From Timema cristinae (lineage: Eukaryota > Arthropoda > Insecta > Phasmatodea > Timematidae): DNA of 64,000 nucleotides. Each line of letters starts with the position of its first letter. Position 1 is the first letter of the stretch. Shown one piece after another: positions 48,490 through 60,779 of the stretch. The notes below the pieces were generated by a model. That model searched no databases. It saw nothing but the letters and a program-made list of their open reading frames with translations, and was not told where the DNA came from. The DNA lies in NCBI GenBank assembly GCA_039000515.1, contig JBCFYV010000274.1, positions 160,168 to 224,167 on the forward strand, read 5' to 3'. The position numbers and the translations under genes were made by a program.

Positions 48490-51420
48490 AGGGCCCCTTT
48501 TATAAAATAAACCTATGTCCCGCCATCCCTACTGCAAAAGACAAACCCTTTTACTCTCCTTAACCAATTTCATTCCAGAGAAAATCACTAAACCCTATTC
48601 ATCATTTTCTTAAAACTAAAACCCCTAAAAACAACTTTCCCCCTTTTCCAAAAAAGTTTTTCTATCCTTTCTCATCTCATGCCAACTTGGTTTAACAGTA
48701 TTTTACAAAAAGCAGTAGAAAATTAGCTAAAAAAAACCAATTACCAAACTCGGGAAAAATTTCTAAATTGTAATTTCCTTTCACTCAAAACTACGCCACT
48801 TCCAGCGCCCCGAATAAGCAGACCCAAACCAGTAAACCTCCTTTTATTGGGCCCAAACCCCACTACCACAATTTTTCAACCTCCCCCCCCACCCCAAAAG
48901 TACACTTACACACTTGCCAAATTTCCCTTTAAAATAAAATTTAGATGACGGCCCTTTTTTAAATCCCTCAACCCAAAAACAAAACCAACATTATATCCCC
49001 CATTGGTCCAAAATTAAAAAGTTCTATTCTCAACCTAAACAGAGCACAATCCCTCAGAAAATAATGCCCTCAATAAGCAGTCAAAAATAACATAACTAAC
49101 ACTACATCCACCAATGGGCCATCAGCAGTTCCCCTACTGAACCCATCAAAATACAATCTCCCCAAAAAAGAAAAAAAAAGTTTTTGTCCCAAAGGGGCCC
49201 CTCCTTTTCACCTCACTCCCAAATTTGACAAATTTTCCCTAGTTCAGGAATTTTCCCTTTTCCTATGCTCGCACTCTAAGATTGAAACCCTTTTTTTTCC
49301 AAACAAAACCTACAAATACCACCCTGACAAAGCCATAAAATCCATCCCTCTACCCAATTCAAGCCCCCTTCGGGCTGGGACCCCCCCGCCAAAACCCTAG
49401 AAAACCCTCTGGAACAGTTTATCATTACCCCCTTTTCCCAAAATTGCCGATCCACCCCTTACACTAACCTTTTTAAACGGAACCCAAAAACCAAAGAACA
49501 AAAAGCTATCAAAGCACTAAAAAAAACATTGTATAATCATTTTAAACCCGCTGGGCCCAAGGGTCCCCTCAGTCATCTTGAACCCTATCGGGTACAAACA
49601 CATAAAAGGGACAAAGTCAGCTATCTGACCACTCCAAACACAGACCACTTTACAAAAAAAACCCAACTGAAGATAACAACGTGCAAAATTAAAAGAGTTT
49701 ACAACGTGGGAAAGGGCCCGGCCCGAATTTTCAACCCCAGCTCAAAATTTAACTTCTCTTTTTCCCCAAGAACCTCAAAAATCCCACACTGTAAACTCTT
49801 TCCCCAAAATCCCCCAAAAAAATTTAAAAACCTCCGGGCCCCGGCCGTCCGGGTTGTATTGGTTGGGGCCCCCCCAAAATGAGAGAAAATTTTTCTCTGG
49901 GTTTATTCAAAACCCACAACCCTTTTTAAAACAACTTCCCTCTTTCATACAGGATAAAAAACCAATTCTTAGACAAAAATTTACAAAATCAAAAAACTTC
50001 CAACGAAATGTTTTTAAGGTCACTAATTTTATGTCACAGCCTCAAAACTAAAAATCCCTTCCCCTTTTGCATGGAATGTCAAAAATGGAGCTTTAAATTA
50101 GAAACCCCAGACCTCCCTGGTTTTCCCAAAAAACCCACCATTCCCCGGGAAACGGCTAAGGGTGATCCTTTAATTTTAAAAACTTCCGTTTTTTTAGACA
50201 AAAACTACCCACAGATTTTAAGGGGACAGCTTAAAGGGTACAGCATGGCTCCCTTTTATGCAAAAACTTTACTGGGAAATACTAGAAGAACGCTTTTACA
50301 TTCCGCCCATCAAACCATTTTCAAGGGGCCCCGCTACAAACACGAATTTTCATGATCTGGGGGCCCCACTCCAAAGGGAAACCCTTTGGGCGTCCTTTTT
50401 AGATAATCCCCAAAAATTGCACCCCCTAAACCCTTTACCCACAAAAAACACATAAATAGTCTTCCTTCCTTTATTGTGAATCTGGCCCTTGAAAATAAAA
50501 CCCAAAATTTGTACCACTCTACATATAAAACCCACCAATCAAACAATACCTCCACTACCCTAGCCCATCCTTTTATACACAAAAAAAGGGATCTACCATT
50601 CGCCCTTTCCACACGAAACCCCAAAAGGATTTTTTTCGAAACCCCACGATTTAATGAAAAATGTAAACAAATCTCCACAGTTTTCCAAGTAGAGGTTACC
50701 CCAAGGGGGGCCCCTAATTAAGGGCAACCAAATCTCCAGAGCACTCTCCAGGATGCCAAGGGCCCTCCAAAAAAAGTTTGGGACACCCTCTACAATCCAA
50801 AAACCATCCTGGGGCCCACAAAAATATCAAAACCACCTTTAAAAGTGTTACAAATTCCTAACCGTTCTACCCAAAAACCCAAAACCTTCTTAGTTTAACC
50901 CCCCAAAAGGGGGGCTTTCAAACGGGCCCCCCAATCTCCCAATTTTCTAGTCCATCCCAAAAATTCCTGACCCCCGAGAATCCGAGAAAAAAAAAACCCC
51001 ACTACCAAAAGGGTTTAACCCCTGCGGTAGCACCCGTTGCAGCACATGTGGAATCCACCTATCCGCTACATCCTTCAACAGCAACGCTTTGACACAAAAA
51101 AAATAGACCCCGGGCAAGCCGTACCCATCCATGCTAGTACCCCCAACCCGGACTTTTCCCAAAAAATGTTTAAAACCAAAACCAAAAAATTAAGACCCTT
51201 TCCCAAAAAAGTGCAACAGTCTCCCAAATTAGACAGTGGGGGGGAAAATTTGGCCCACAATGGGATTACCAAATCAAGATTACCCCCAGGCCTTTTTCCC
51301 GAAGATAGTTTATTTCTTATTATTATTTTCCAAATTTTTAAAATTATTAAAATTTTAAACATCATATTTATCATCATCAAACAAACATCATCAATTTTCT
51401 ATAAATATTAAAACCCCAAC
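48490..51420 (+). other. A/C-rich coding-like block, unidentified
   Basis: For almost 3 kb the plus strand is dominated by A and C (Lys, Asn, Thr, Pro, His codons), ending in a TTATTATTA/ATCATC-rich segment near 51310-51390. Open frames occur at 49529-49882, 50008-50355 and 50476-50721 (for example THKRDKVSYLTTPNTDHFT and PLILKTSVFLDKNYPQIL). A-rich plus-strand bias is common in Jockey-like LINEs, so a LINE is likely, but no RT or zinc-knuckle motif could be read. Confidence 0.3.
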
Positions 51421-54400
51421 CCAAAGGAAAATTTTCTCTACTCCCCAAAAAAAGTTAGCACAATTTTTTTCTAACAGTTTAATTTTAAAAAATTTAAAAA
51501 AGGGGGTAATCCCTTGTTTGTGTTATTTGTACCCCCTTTTCTTTGTGATGATAAAGGCAACAATGGGCCCAAATATTATTATATTTGGATTCTTCCCCCA
51601 AAATTTTCCCCTTTCCCTAGGTGGGCTTTTTTCATCAAAATTTTTTGGCTTTGTAGTTTATTTTTTTCCCTTTTTTTTTTGGGTTTTTTCAATTTCCTTT
51701 ATTTTTTAAAATTTTCTAGCCATTTGGGACAAACCCCATTTTTTAATCCCAAAATTTTTTAAAATTTTAAGTATTATTGTTATTAAACCCTTAATTTACA
51801 GATTTATACATAATAATAAAAAATTTTTTCTTATTACTTACTATCCCATTTTTTCCTTATGCATTTTATTTTTTTATTAAAATTGCTTTGGTTTGCATAA
51901 AGAAACTCTTAATTAACACCCCTAGCTATACTCAAAATTTGTGTAAATATTACCTTATAACCCTTCAAAGAAGCGTTGGGTTTTTGTTTAGTCTAAAGAC
52001 AATTATTTTTGGTTTTAATCTTATGGGAAAAATTTTTTGTATTACAACTTTTATTCAAGACATTTTTCCCCCCTTTAAAGTAAACCCTTCTGGAGTATAA
52101 TAAAAAAATTCCCACTAAACTTTTTAAAAAAAAGCAGTTTTAATGAAAAAAATTTTTAATTTTGATGCTGCGTAACTCTTTCCATAATAGTTTTACAAAA
52201 AACTTTTCTATAAAAAAATTTTTAGCAAATTTAATATTCTACAACCTTTTAAATTTCAAAAATTTTTTTTTAAGATGCATTTTTAAAAAAGATATGACCT
52301 AAAAAACTTAAAAAAAACCCGGGAATTTTGTCGGGTTTTTTGGGGCGCCACAGTGAACGCACAAGGGCCCGGGGGGGTCAAAAAACTTGGATTTAAACCC
52401 CGGGACCGACCAAAAAAACATAACCCCAAAAACAGAACACTTGGGCCTTTTGTAAGGTAGTATGTCTTATTCCCCGGGCGTAACCACTCTTGTTGTGATA
52501 TTTATTTTTTACAATGCCTAAATTCTTTTATTCGTTATGTAGGCCCAATTGAAGGGTCGTTTTCTTTTGCCCAAAATAAACATCTTTAAATTTATTGGCT
52601 GATTTCCCAATTACTAAAGTTACTCGCCCTCAAGAGATTAATTACAGATTTTATTAAATTTTTTCATGGTGCTCCGTCCAAGGGTTACTGCGAGCTGGGA
52701 GTGATTCAAATGACCAACAGTCTTTTTTCTTCAAAATCCAAAAAACATTTTTGTTGAAATTACAAATTTAAACTGACAAATAATCACCCCATAACACTTC
52801 TTTTTCCCAAAAAAAAGTCAGGACAAAAAACCCCTTTTAAATTTTTGTATTAAATAAAGGTTTAAATTTCTTCTTATATAAAACCATTTAAATTTTTACA
52901 CGTCATAACAGATGCAAATGAGCGTAATCCATGAACAAGCAAAACCCGGGTTGTTCGTTGTGGGACTTTTGGGTCCCCCCAAAAAACTTTAATCTGTGAA
53001 GGATAGGGGTTCCCGCTTGCGTCACATTGGTTCACATACAGCCCCCTTTCGTCTTTATCCAGGGTTAGAAATTCCGTCCTGGAAAAAAAAACAAACTATA
53101 CATTACTATTATTAGTAATAGTTTTTTAAAGGGACGCCCCAAAACAGGGAAGGTATCGTAATTTAATAGCCGCCCCAAAAAAAGGTTTTTTAAAAAGTGC
53201 GCTGGACAAAAAAGAACATTAGAACCAATTTTATGGGAATTTTTTTATCATTGTTAGGGTTTGGGTAAAGTTTCTCTGAGGGAGGAAAAAAGTTGTATCC
53301 TAAATAATATGGTGGATTCATCAAGTAAAAACCCGGGGCGGGGGAAATTTATTGGGAAATGAGATATACTTTTTTTTCCCCCCCGAATCCTGGGGATCGA
53401 CCTTTAAAATTTAAATTTTAAATTTTTCTTAAAAATTTTTTTTAAATTTTTACCATATTTTTTCGTTTATTTTTTGTGGATTTTTCTTTTAAATGTTTAG
53501 TTAAAAGATACAATTTTAATAATGTTATGGTTTTAAACGAATTTAATGGAAATTTTGAATTTTAAATTTTTAAAATGTTAACTAATTGACACCATTAAAA
53601 ATGAAATTGTGCCCTTATTTTCTTTCGCCCAAAGCTAAAAAGTTTTTTTGTATTAGTGGAAATGCCAATCTCAACAGTCTTCGTGTGTCGGTCTTTAAAA
53701 ATTTGAGCGTGCTTAAAGGTTTTTGTTTGTTTTAAAAGCGAAAATGCTGATTCGCAAAAAATATGTGTCTAAAGCAGGAATGTAAAGGTCGTTGCAATTT
53801 GTAAAAATTTAAAAATTTGTTTAAATATATTTGTAACGGGCTAATCTGGGTTAGCCCCGTTAAATGTAAAACACAAAAATTTGTTGATGCCCAGCAAGTC
53901 TTCAAGACTTACAAGTGACTTTTCTATTTTTAAATGCTACGCTGTAACATAATTTTTTTTATATTTACATACCCCCTTCGCCGACTCTTCCTTCGAGGCC
54001 CCCAAAGGCCCCCCTTAAAGAACAACACCGAGAAAAGTGACCGACCGCGGATTCATGCCAGAAATCCGGGGGTCAAAAAACAACTACAAATCAAAATGAA
54101 ACACCCGTGAATTTTGTTGCCCACGAGAGACATTTTTTTTGGCATCTCAGGGAAATTTCCCCCACCACTTCAGGGTCACCACTTCCAAGTGGACTCCGAT
54201 CACTATTTTCTCCACCCACTGGGGAAAAAATATAGAACGCCATCAGCTCCCTGCCCCTTTCAACACGTTTCATCAGTCGAGTAGACTATTTATTTTCAAC
54301 GGTGGGCTTACAAGGGTTTTGGGAAAGGATCCCTGGACAGGAGGAAGTCTCAAAGGGGGGGGGGGGATCGTATGGGGGCGATTTTGGTTTTAAACAGACT

Positions 54401-55449
54401 CCCCTTCAGGATGCACAGAGTAACATTTTAATTTTAAAGTTCAAGATTTTGGGTTAGCCAACACATTGGTTGTGGTTTTATACAGTCGTTTTTCAGTTAG
54501 ATTTTTTGGAAAGGGGGGTAAAAATAGTTTATATTGAAAAAATTTGTTTTGTATTTGTATTAGGCTAGTTTTCTAGGATTATTTTGGAGTTAAAGTCCCC
54601 ATTATTTTTGTAAGAGGGTTTCAAACAAAACTTGCCCGTTTTACCGCGTTTCGCGTATCAGGGATGTGCCAAATTGGGCCAGTCACTTTAAAAAGGGTAG
54701 TAATCCCCCCAACAGACACTAAGGTGCCCCTGTTCTAATTCCAAAGGGGAACTTGCCAGGTGAGATAGTTCAAGTGTTTAAGGCCTGGGATCTTTACCAT
54801 GGGTTTTTTTTTGCTTCATAACCATTGTTTTGGGTGATAACCGTGGGTGTTCACCCCCAAAACTTGGCCCTGGTTAACTTTTTTTTGCTAGAATATTTCC
54901 CCTTTTTGGGTGTACAGTCATGAGCCGCTTTGCCCCCCTGGAGGGCCGGACATTTTTTTCCCTTGTTTGTACATTTTGATGTTACCCCTTCAGGGCTCAA
55001 ATTGTGGGTTTTTTGCCGCCCGGGGAGGGCCCCCTAGTTTTTTATATTTTTAATTAAAAAGGGGGCCTTTACATTTGTAAGGGTTTTTTTTTCTGGGATC
55101 CAGGGCCATTTTAAACAAAAATTAACTTGCCCGAAATGCTGTCACGGTCAACAACCTTGTTGAGGGAAATTAAAAAGTAACCAATTTCGGTTTATCCTTC
55201 TGGCGCCTACGCCCCCGGTTACCAATTAGGAAAAGCTACCCATTCTTTTTAGGTTGTATAGGTATTTACTGAGATAACGTCCCCAAATTTTAAATTTTTT
55301 TTGCTCCTTTTAAAAAAATACTCAATTTTCCTTTTTTCTCTGTAGTATGTCCCCCCGGGGGGGCTATGAGTTGGGTTGCTATTCCACTTAAACCAAAGTA
55401 ATTTAAGAACCCCCCCCTCCCCCCCGGGTGCATATTTTTCTGAAGATCT

Positions 55450-56720
55450 GGCTTTCAGAAACTATGTCACATTGCAGTGTGATTATTTCATTTTCCAGTG
55501 TAACTTGTCCAATTAAAATAGCTCTGCAAATTTATTTGCGTTTGGGTTTTGTCTGTGTCCTCCTTAATGGATAAATGCCAAACTGAATCAAATTTTCAAT
55601 TTTCGTAAAGTCACTGAATCGGGTTTCGAAGCCATCAAGAACAGTTTGGATTTCGGCTACATATTTTCCCAAAATTAAAAAAATGAGTTTTTTTCAAATG
55701 ATCCATGATGTTTATAGATTGAACAAAACTTTATTTACGACACCTTAATCAACCCATGCTTGCTCTTAAAAGCAGAACACTGCCATCAAATCACTGATTG
55801 TTTTATTTTTCCCTTGAAGTTTCAAGTTCAATATACTAAGTTTTCCCGGTAAAATCTCCCAAAAAATTCCGGATTACTTAGCCAGTCCCATATAACCCAC
55901 TTGTTCAAGAAACTAAAAATTCATCCAACAATCGCGAATTCTCTGTAAAAAAATACTGCTCCCGACTGAGCCACCTGACATCCGTGTGCAAAACCCAAAA
56001 ATCTGGTTCTTTATCGTCAAATTTATTTTAAAAAGCCGCCTTTAAAAAGATGAAATTGACTATTTTTTAAAGAATATCTATGACACATTTTGTATTAACC
56101 TCTTGCTAGCTAACTTCTTGATGAAAGGCAATGATAGCTTAAGAAATCTGAAAATCTTCATCTTTGGACACAAGGGTATGAATCCCTTGAAATTACCCTC
56201 ATCACCCTGCTGCGTCGGTGGTCATTGAAAAACGAGATTAAATAAAGGCAAATTTTAAACTTGTCAATCTGCTCCTAAAAACATTGAAAAAGTTGATACG
56301 TCGTGTTCTTCCTTCAATGAAACCATGCAATGCTTCTTTAGCAGAAAAGTCTTCAAAAACCATTCTGATAAAAAACGATCATTGAGCAGTGTCCACTGAC
56401 ATTTGTTGACTCATCGAACTGCAAAGAAATAGTAAAACACATTAGTTAATATTATCTTTTAGCATCGCTTCAATTTTTTTGATGCGTCCCTCGGCCGTAT
56501 TCCGAATAATTGCAGATCTTGAAGTTTTTTTTTATTCACCCTTATTCTTTAAATTTTCTAATAGATATTCTGCTATTTCACAAAAGTAGCCTCGTTAAAA
56601 ATTTAACATCATACGCGCAACTGTGGCCGGAATTAGACTGACCACCAGTATTGTTATGAAATAGTGACAAAGAACTTGAGATGCAAAGAGTCTAAACGGC
56701 AAAGACATTTTACTCGTCTA
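55450..56720 (-). pseudogene. hAT-family transposase relic (ZBED/GTF2I-repeat-like)
   Basis: The minus strand reads LQFDESTNVSGHCSMIVFYQ near 56420 (the family's conserved L-D-E-[ST]-T segment), EDFSAKEALHGFIEGRTRR near 56352, FWVLHTDVRWLSREQYFF near 56003 (the conserved H-x-D-x-R-W-L-S-R box) and KLQGKNKTISDLMAVF near 55830. The order matches hAT transposases of the ZBED5/SCAND3-like group. Stops and frame changes are numerous. The region lies at the edge of the corrupted block, so some breaks may be artefacts, but several stops sit in clean-looking sequence. Confidence 0.7.
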
Positions 56721-56803
56721 TGTTTTTAGGATAATCTCGAAGCTCTAAGAAACTGTTTTGAAGCTATGGTGTCATGCACGTTTTGTTGCCGAGTGTTCAA
56801 TAT

Positions 56804-56823
56804 GTCCCCCCCCCCCCCCCCCC
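56804..56823. repeat. Poly(C) run
   Basis: About 20 consecutive C bases. A similar run of about 23 C lies at 38391-38413. Confidence 0.9.
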
Positions 56824-57239
56824 TCCTTTTCCCGTCATCCATTTTTTCTGGGTTTGTGTTGTATATATAGTGGCGGCAGGACATCTTGTCGTCACTCTTG
56901 GACTTGATTCTATTTGGGGAAGGAGAAGCTCCGGGTTCAGATTTTAAAATGTAAGGTCTAAATTCTCTTTGGCAAACTTAGTATATTTTTTTCTTGTTTT
57001 AATATTTTTGCTAGATATTTCAAAATTCTCTTTCGGCCATTTCTTAAATGCTTTAAAATAAAATCTGTTTTTTATTTTCTACTGGATAATTTGTAATTTT
57101 CTTTCTATTAGTATTTATTATTCATCAACTTAACCACTATATACAAACATTTATCAACATAACATAATCAAAATAATATTGTCTTTCTCCAACCCTTTAG
57201 GGTTCTTCAAAGTAGATTGTCCATCGAATTTTAAAAATA

Positions 57240-58820
57240 AAGTTGTTTCCTAAATCCCCAAATAGGGCACATCTCACACTGTTGTGGGGGGGTTATGGGC
57301 CCTCACCTCACTACACATAATGTCTGGTCGACGTTACTCACTCTGGTGCCCATAAAAACACTGGGCGTCCAGCGCATTGCCATCTAACTCGGCCCATAGG
57401 CCGGCATCGCCCGCTATCTGACCTCCCCTCCCAGTCTCACACACTAAAGGGGGTCACGACTCCCCAGATTCGACTCCGAGGTCACCTGCCGACGTCGACG
57501 AAGGGATTCACAACGCCGTCCCTGATTCGGCGGTAGGGATGGCCAGGAGCGGCGTAATCGCCGATGCCCCTGACGATCATGTTGGAGCTGGCCTGCGCTC
57601 GGGTGAAGAATCTTACCGCCAATCCGCGGATACGGCTGTCCAGGGATGGGAGGCCTGACATGGTCAGGAGAACGCGGTTTGGAACGCGGGGCGGAGCCCC
57701 GAGGATCAGACGAAGGAACCGGTGGTATACAGTACGGAAATGATTGTATTTGTATCTAGGTAGATAGGAGAATACGGGAGCGGAATAGAGAAGGATGGAC
57801 ATCACACAGAGCAGAAAAAGTCTGATCTTGTGGCCGTACTCCAGCGGACTGGCTGGGCGCAAAAGAGGAGCCAGCTTCAACATGACGCCCCTGGCCCTAC
57901 CTTCCGCCGAACGCAGGTGCGGGTCCCAGCTGCATTTCGCGTCCAGGGTCATCCCCAACCACCGGACTGACGGCGACCACTGGACCGCGGTACCCTCCAC
58001 GCGAAGTGGCTGCAGGGGGCCCGTTCCTCGACGTGTGAACAAAATAGCCTGCGTCTTTTGGGATTGGATGGCGAGGGACCGAGTACGAAGGTAGGCCAAC
58101 AGTCCCCGCAACGCGAAGGTAAGTTTGGCCCAGACCACCTTGGCGTCCGGGGACTGCGCCAGGATAGCGGTGTCGTCTGCGAACTGGAAGAGTTCTGTCC
58201 CGTGCGAGACGGGCATGTCTCGCACGAACAGGGAATACAGGATCGGTGAAAGGCAGGAGCCCTGGGGGACCCCTGCCCGTACCGGTCGGGGAGAGGAAAG
58301 GGCTCCCTCGACTCCCACTCTGAAGGAGCGGTCGGCGAGGAAGGACTCGAGGAGGCGGAGGATCGGGGCGGAATACCCGCCCCGGCAAGAGCGGTGAGAA
58401 GCCCACGGTGGCTGACACTGTCGAACGCCCCTTTGACGTCCAACACGACGAAGCCCGTCCGGGCCCCGGTGTTGAACGCGCCGGTCACCAGGTCAACTAC
58501 CTTGGCGACCGCGTGGGTCGTCGACAGGCCCTTCCGAAAGCCGAATTGGTGATCCGGCAGGAGGGGTTCACCTCCAGCCAGGCCTCCAATCTGGCCAGGA
58601 TCATTCTCTCCGCCACCTTGCCGACGCAAGAAAGGAGGGAGATGGGTCTGTAGGAAGCCGGGTAGGCTGGGGGCTTCCCCGGCTTATGGATCGGTACGAC
58701 ATACGCCGCCTTCCACTGGTCCGGAAAGTAGAGCAGCGTCAGGACGGCGTTAAGGATTCGGAGGAGGAGTACGAACGCCTTGCGGGGAAGGTGAGTGAGG
58801 AGGAGTGGAGAAGTCGTATC
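57240..58820 (-). mobile_element. Jockey-like LINE fragment, 5'-truncated, GC-rich
   Basis: A GC-rich island, in contrast to AT-rich flanks, begins abruptly near 58820 within the RT domain and continues past the stop (57484-57482) into a ~0.2-kb 3'UTR. The sharp 5' edge inside coding sequence fits a truncated LINE insertion. No clear target duplication was found. Confidence 0.75.
57482..58818 (-). pseudogene. Jockey-like reverse transcriptase, broken by two indels
   Basis: The minus strand opens with THLPRKAFVLLLRILNAVL near 58803, then FPDQWKAAYVVPIHKPGKPP, then SYRPISLLSCVGKVAERMIL. A one-base shift near 58560 leads to HQFGFRKGLSTTHAVAKVVD and the motif A region VVLDVKGAFDSV near 58450. 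A second shift near 58372 leads to SFRVGVEGA, GVPQGSCLSPILYSLF and the active-site FADD at 58183-58172, then VRWLGMTLD and a long thumb/C-terminal region ending at TGA 57484-57482. This is the organisation of Jockey-clade ORF2 after its endonuclease, which is missing. Apart from two single-base indels the protein is well preserved, so the insertion is fairly young. Confidence 0.85.
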
Positions 58821-59554
58821 AATAATATCGATTGTTGAAATAATGTCGATTTAATGAGATTGTTTAGCGTTAACTGCATAATGCAATAGGGGGTAGTTGT
58901 TCTGAGATTATTAAGATATTTTTGGATCAATTCTTATGTTTTATAAAAAATGTATTTTTCTAGTTAACTAATGAGGCTAACATGATTATGACTGTTATTC
59001 TGTAATGAATCTTTACTAATGGAAGTTTTGACGTTATAATAAGGTTGTTGTTCTTTAATGCTGGCGCTCAAAATAAATAATTGATGTTTTTCTTTTAAAA
59101 CTTCGCGTGTCGTCAGAATGTGAGAATAATAGCTTGTCGAAAGCTTCTTGTATATTTCAAAGATTATCTCTATATAGTATATTATTATATATTTTCATAT
59201 GGTATTAACATCTTGATGAATAAATATCAAATCAAAACTAGTCCATACATTTATTAGTCTAATGGTTCACCATACCCTTAGGTAGTGAATTTTACATGTC
59301 TTTTCATTTAACTTTAATTTTGGGATATATACCTTTTGGTTAATGAGCTCTACGAGGTTGACCGTCCATATATATACTTCCGCAACTGGTGTGGGTTGCG
59401 AGATCTGAGTTTCGAACGTTTGATATCAGGCATTCAAAGGACAGAACTCCAATCGCTCAAGCCTATTGACCCCTTGTTATTCAATGTTGTTTGGACCTTC
59501 TGTTTATTCCTTATTTTAGTTAAGGAGGGCTCGTGTTCCAGATAATATTGCAGC

Positions 59555-60480
59555 ATACAGATCATCAATGGATAATCGTACCATGTTAAATGATTTTTTT
59601 GTTGTTGACAAATAGAAGAATCTTAACTAAACTGGAAATCATGGATCGGGCTGATTTAATTTGGAATTGTGATGAAACGGGGTTGTCTTATGTCGTACGT
59701 CCATCGAAGGTTGTCACCGCTATTGGAAAAAAGTACGTTTATAAACGATAATATGTCGATCGCGGAGCAGTCCACACTATGTTTGGATTCCACTCTCATA
59801 ATTTTTGAGGAGTCAGAATGAATGACGACCTTTGATATCATTCCTGAAAACCTTGTTGAGCTGTCAAAAAAGGGATGGATAAATGGAGATATTTTCGTGG
59901 ATTGGTTTAACCATTTCATTAGTTTCTTTCCACCAGTATGACCTGCTGTGCTCCTCATGGCTTCACATGCATCCCATGTTACAGAGCACATTATAACATT
60001 GGCTGAAGATTATATAAATACAGTAGATAAATGTAATTCTCATTTCACACAACACACTTGCTTCAGCCTTTAGATGTTTTGTTGTACCGCCCATTTAAAA
60101 CAAGAATAGGGAAAGTCCCTCAATAGTCACATGATCTACAATCCTGCTCACAAGTCCAACAGAACAAATTTTCATATACTGATGGAAACAGCTTATTTTT
60201 AGTGCGTTCAGTCCTCAAAATATTATCTCAAGTTTCAAGAAAACTGGAATTTACCCATTTGATCATAATGCCATTCCACAAGAGGCTATTTCAACATCCA
60301 AACTTACTGAAAAAAAAAACCGCTTAGGCATAGGCCTATTCAAAATCTGACAAATGACCAGTATAAAGAGATATTGAAGACGTTTTGGCCACCCCAGTGA
60401 TCAACAATGAAAATAGCCTTGCGACAAAACGAGGAAAGAAAAGAGACTCCAGTGACAAACGTTTGAATTTATCCCTGGGG
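59555..60480 (+). pseudogene. pogo/Tigger-like DDE transposase relic
   Basis: RADLIWNCDETGLSYVVRPS (near 59647) carries the family's N-x-D-E-T-G box with the first catalytic Asp at 59671. ELSKKGWINGDIFVDWFNHF near 59857 and LLMASHASHV near 59956 follow; the latter normally has Asp before the first small residue, and here it is Ala, so the second catalytic Asp is lost. HTTHLLQPLDV near 60052, with frame changes, is the third-Asp region. Relatives (Tigger, jerky, CENP-B) bind DNA by two HTH domains; only weak N-terminal remnants precede 59640. Stops and frameshifts are frequent. Confidence 0.75.
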
Positions 60481-60607
60481 GAAACAGGAAAAAAGAAATT
60501 CAAAGGTAAAGATATTATATTTTCAAATCATAGCCTACTCTTACACTGAAAGTTCCTAATATGTTAAATAAATTGAAAGTAAACACAATAAATTGCTAAT
60601 CTATTTC

Positions 60608-60717
60608 AGGATATCATGGAAGGTCAAGGCTAGAATCCTTGAGAGCATCATTTCAGTCCGTAGCAACTCTGGAAATCTGAGGAAGAAAGATGACCTACGG
60701 GTAGTAAGACGCGGTGC

Positions 60718-60769
<52 letters not shown>

Positions 60770-60771
60770 TA
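60608..60771 (+). mobile_element. LINE 3'-end fragment with (TAA)n tail
   Basis: About 110 bp ending GGGTAGTAAGACGCGGTGC, followed by a (TAA)n run at 60718-60771. The terminal string recurs inverted at 26.63 and 28.98 kb, so this is a family 3' end. The (TAA)n tail suggests the I clade, but no coding part is attached here. Confidence 0.7.
60718..60771 (+). repeat. (TAA)n microsatellite / LINE tail
   Basis: About 17 TAA units, interrupted once near the end. It is the expected tail of the LINE fragment just upstream. Confidence 0.95.
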
Positions 60772-60779
60772 ACAACAAC

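Larger units (their letters stand above)
19100..55400. other. Low-fidelity sequence block (homopolymer-like corruption)
   Basis: From about 19.1 kb the text changes character: runs of four or more identical bases occur in almost every line and single bases are often replaced by copies of their neighbours. Comparing copies of the same LINE ORF1 shows this: CAAGAGAGTGG at 17670 appears as CAAGGGGGGGC in the 42.1-kb copy, and TGGAACCTCAC appears as TGGGAAACCCAC. Reading frames and splice sites are unreliable here. Unless listed separately, I see nothing identifiable in 19.1-26.5, 33-36.7, 46.7-48.5 and 51.4-55.4 kb. Confidence 0.8.

Noticed and set aside
57795..58397. Several plus-strand frames in the GC-rich island
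   Set aside because: They are antisense to the Jockey-like RT; long antisense frames are expected in GC-rich DNA.
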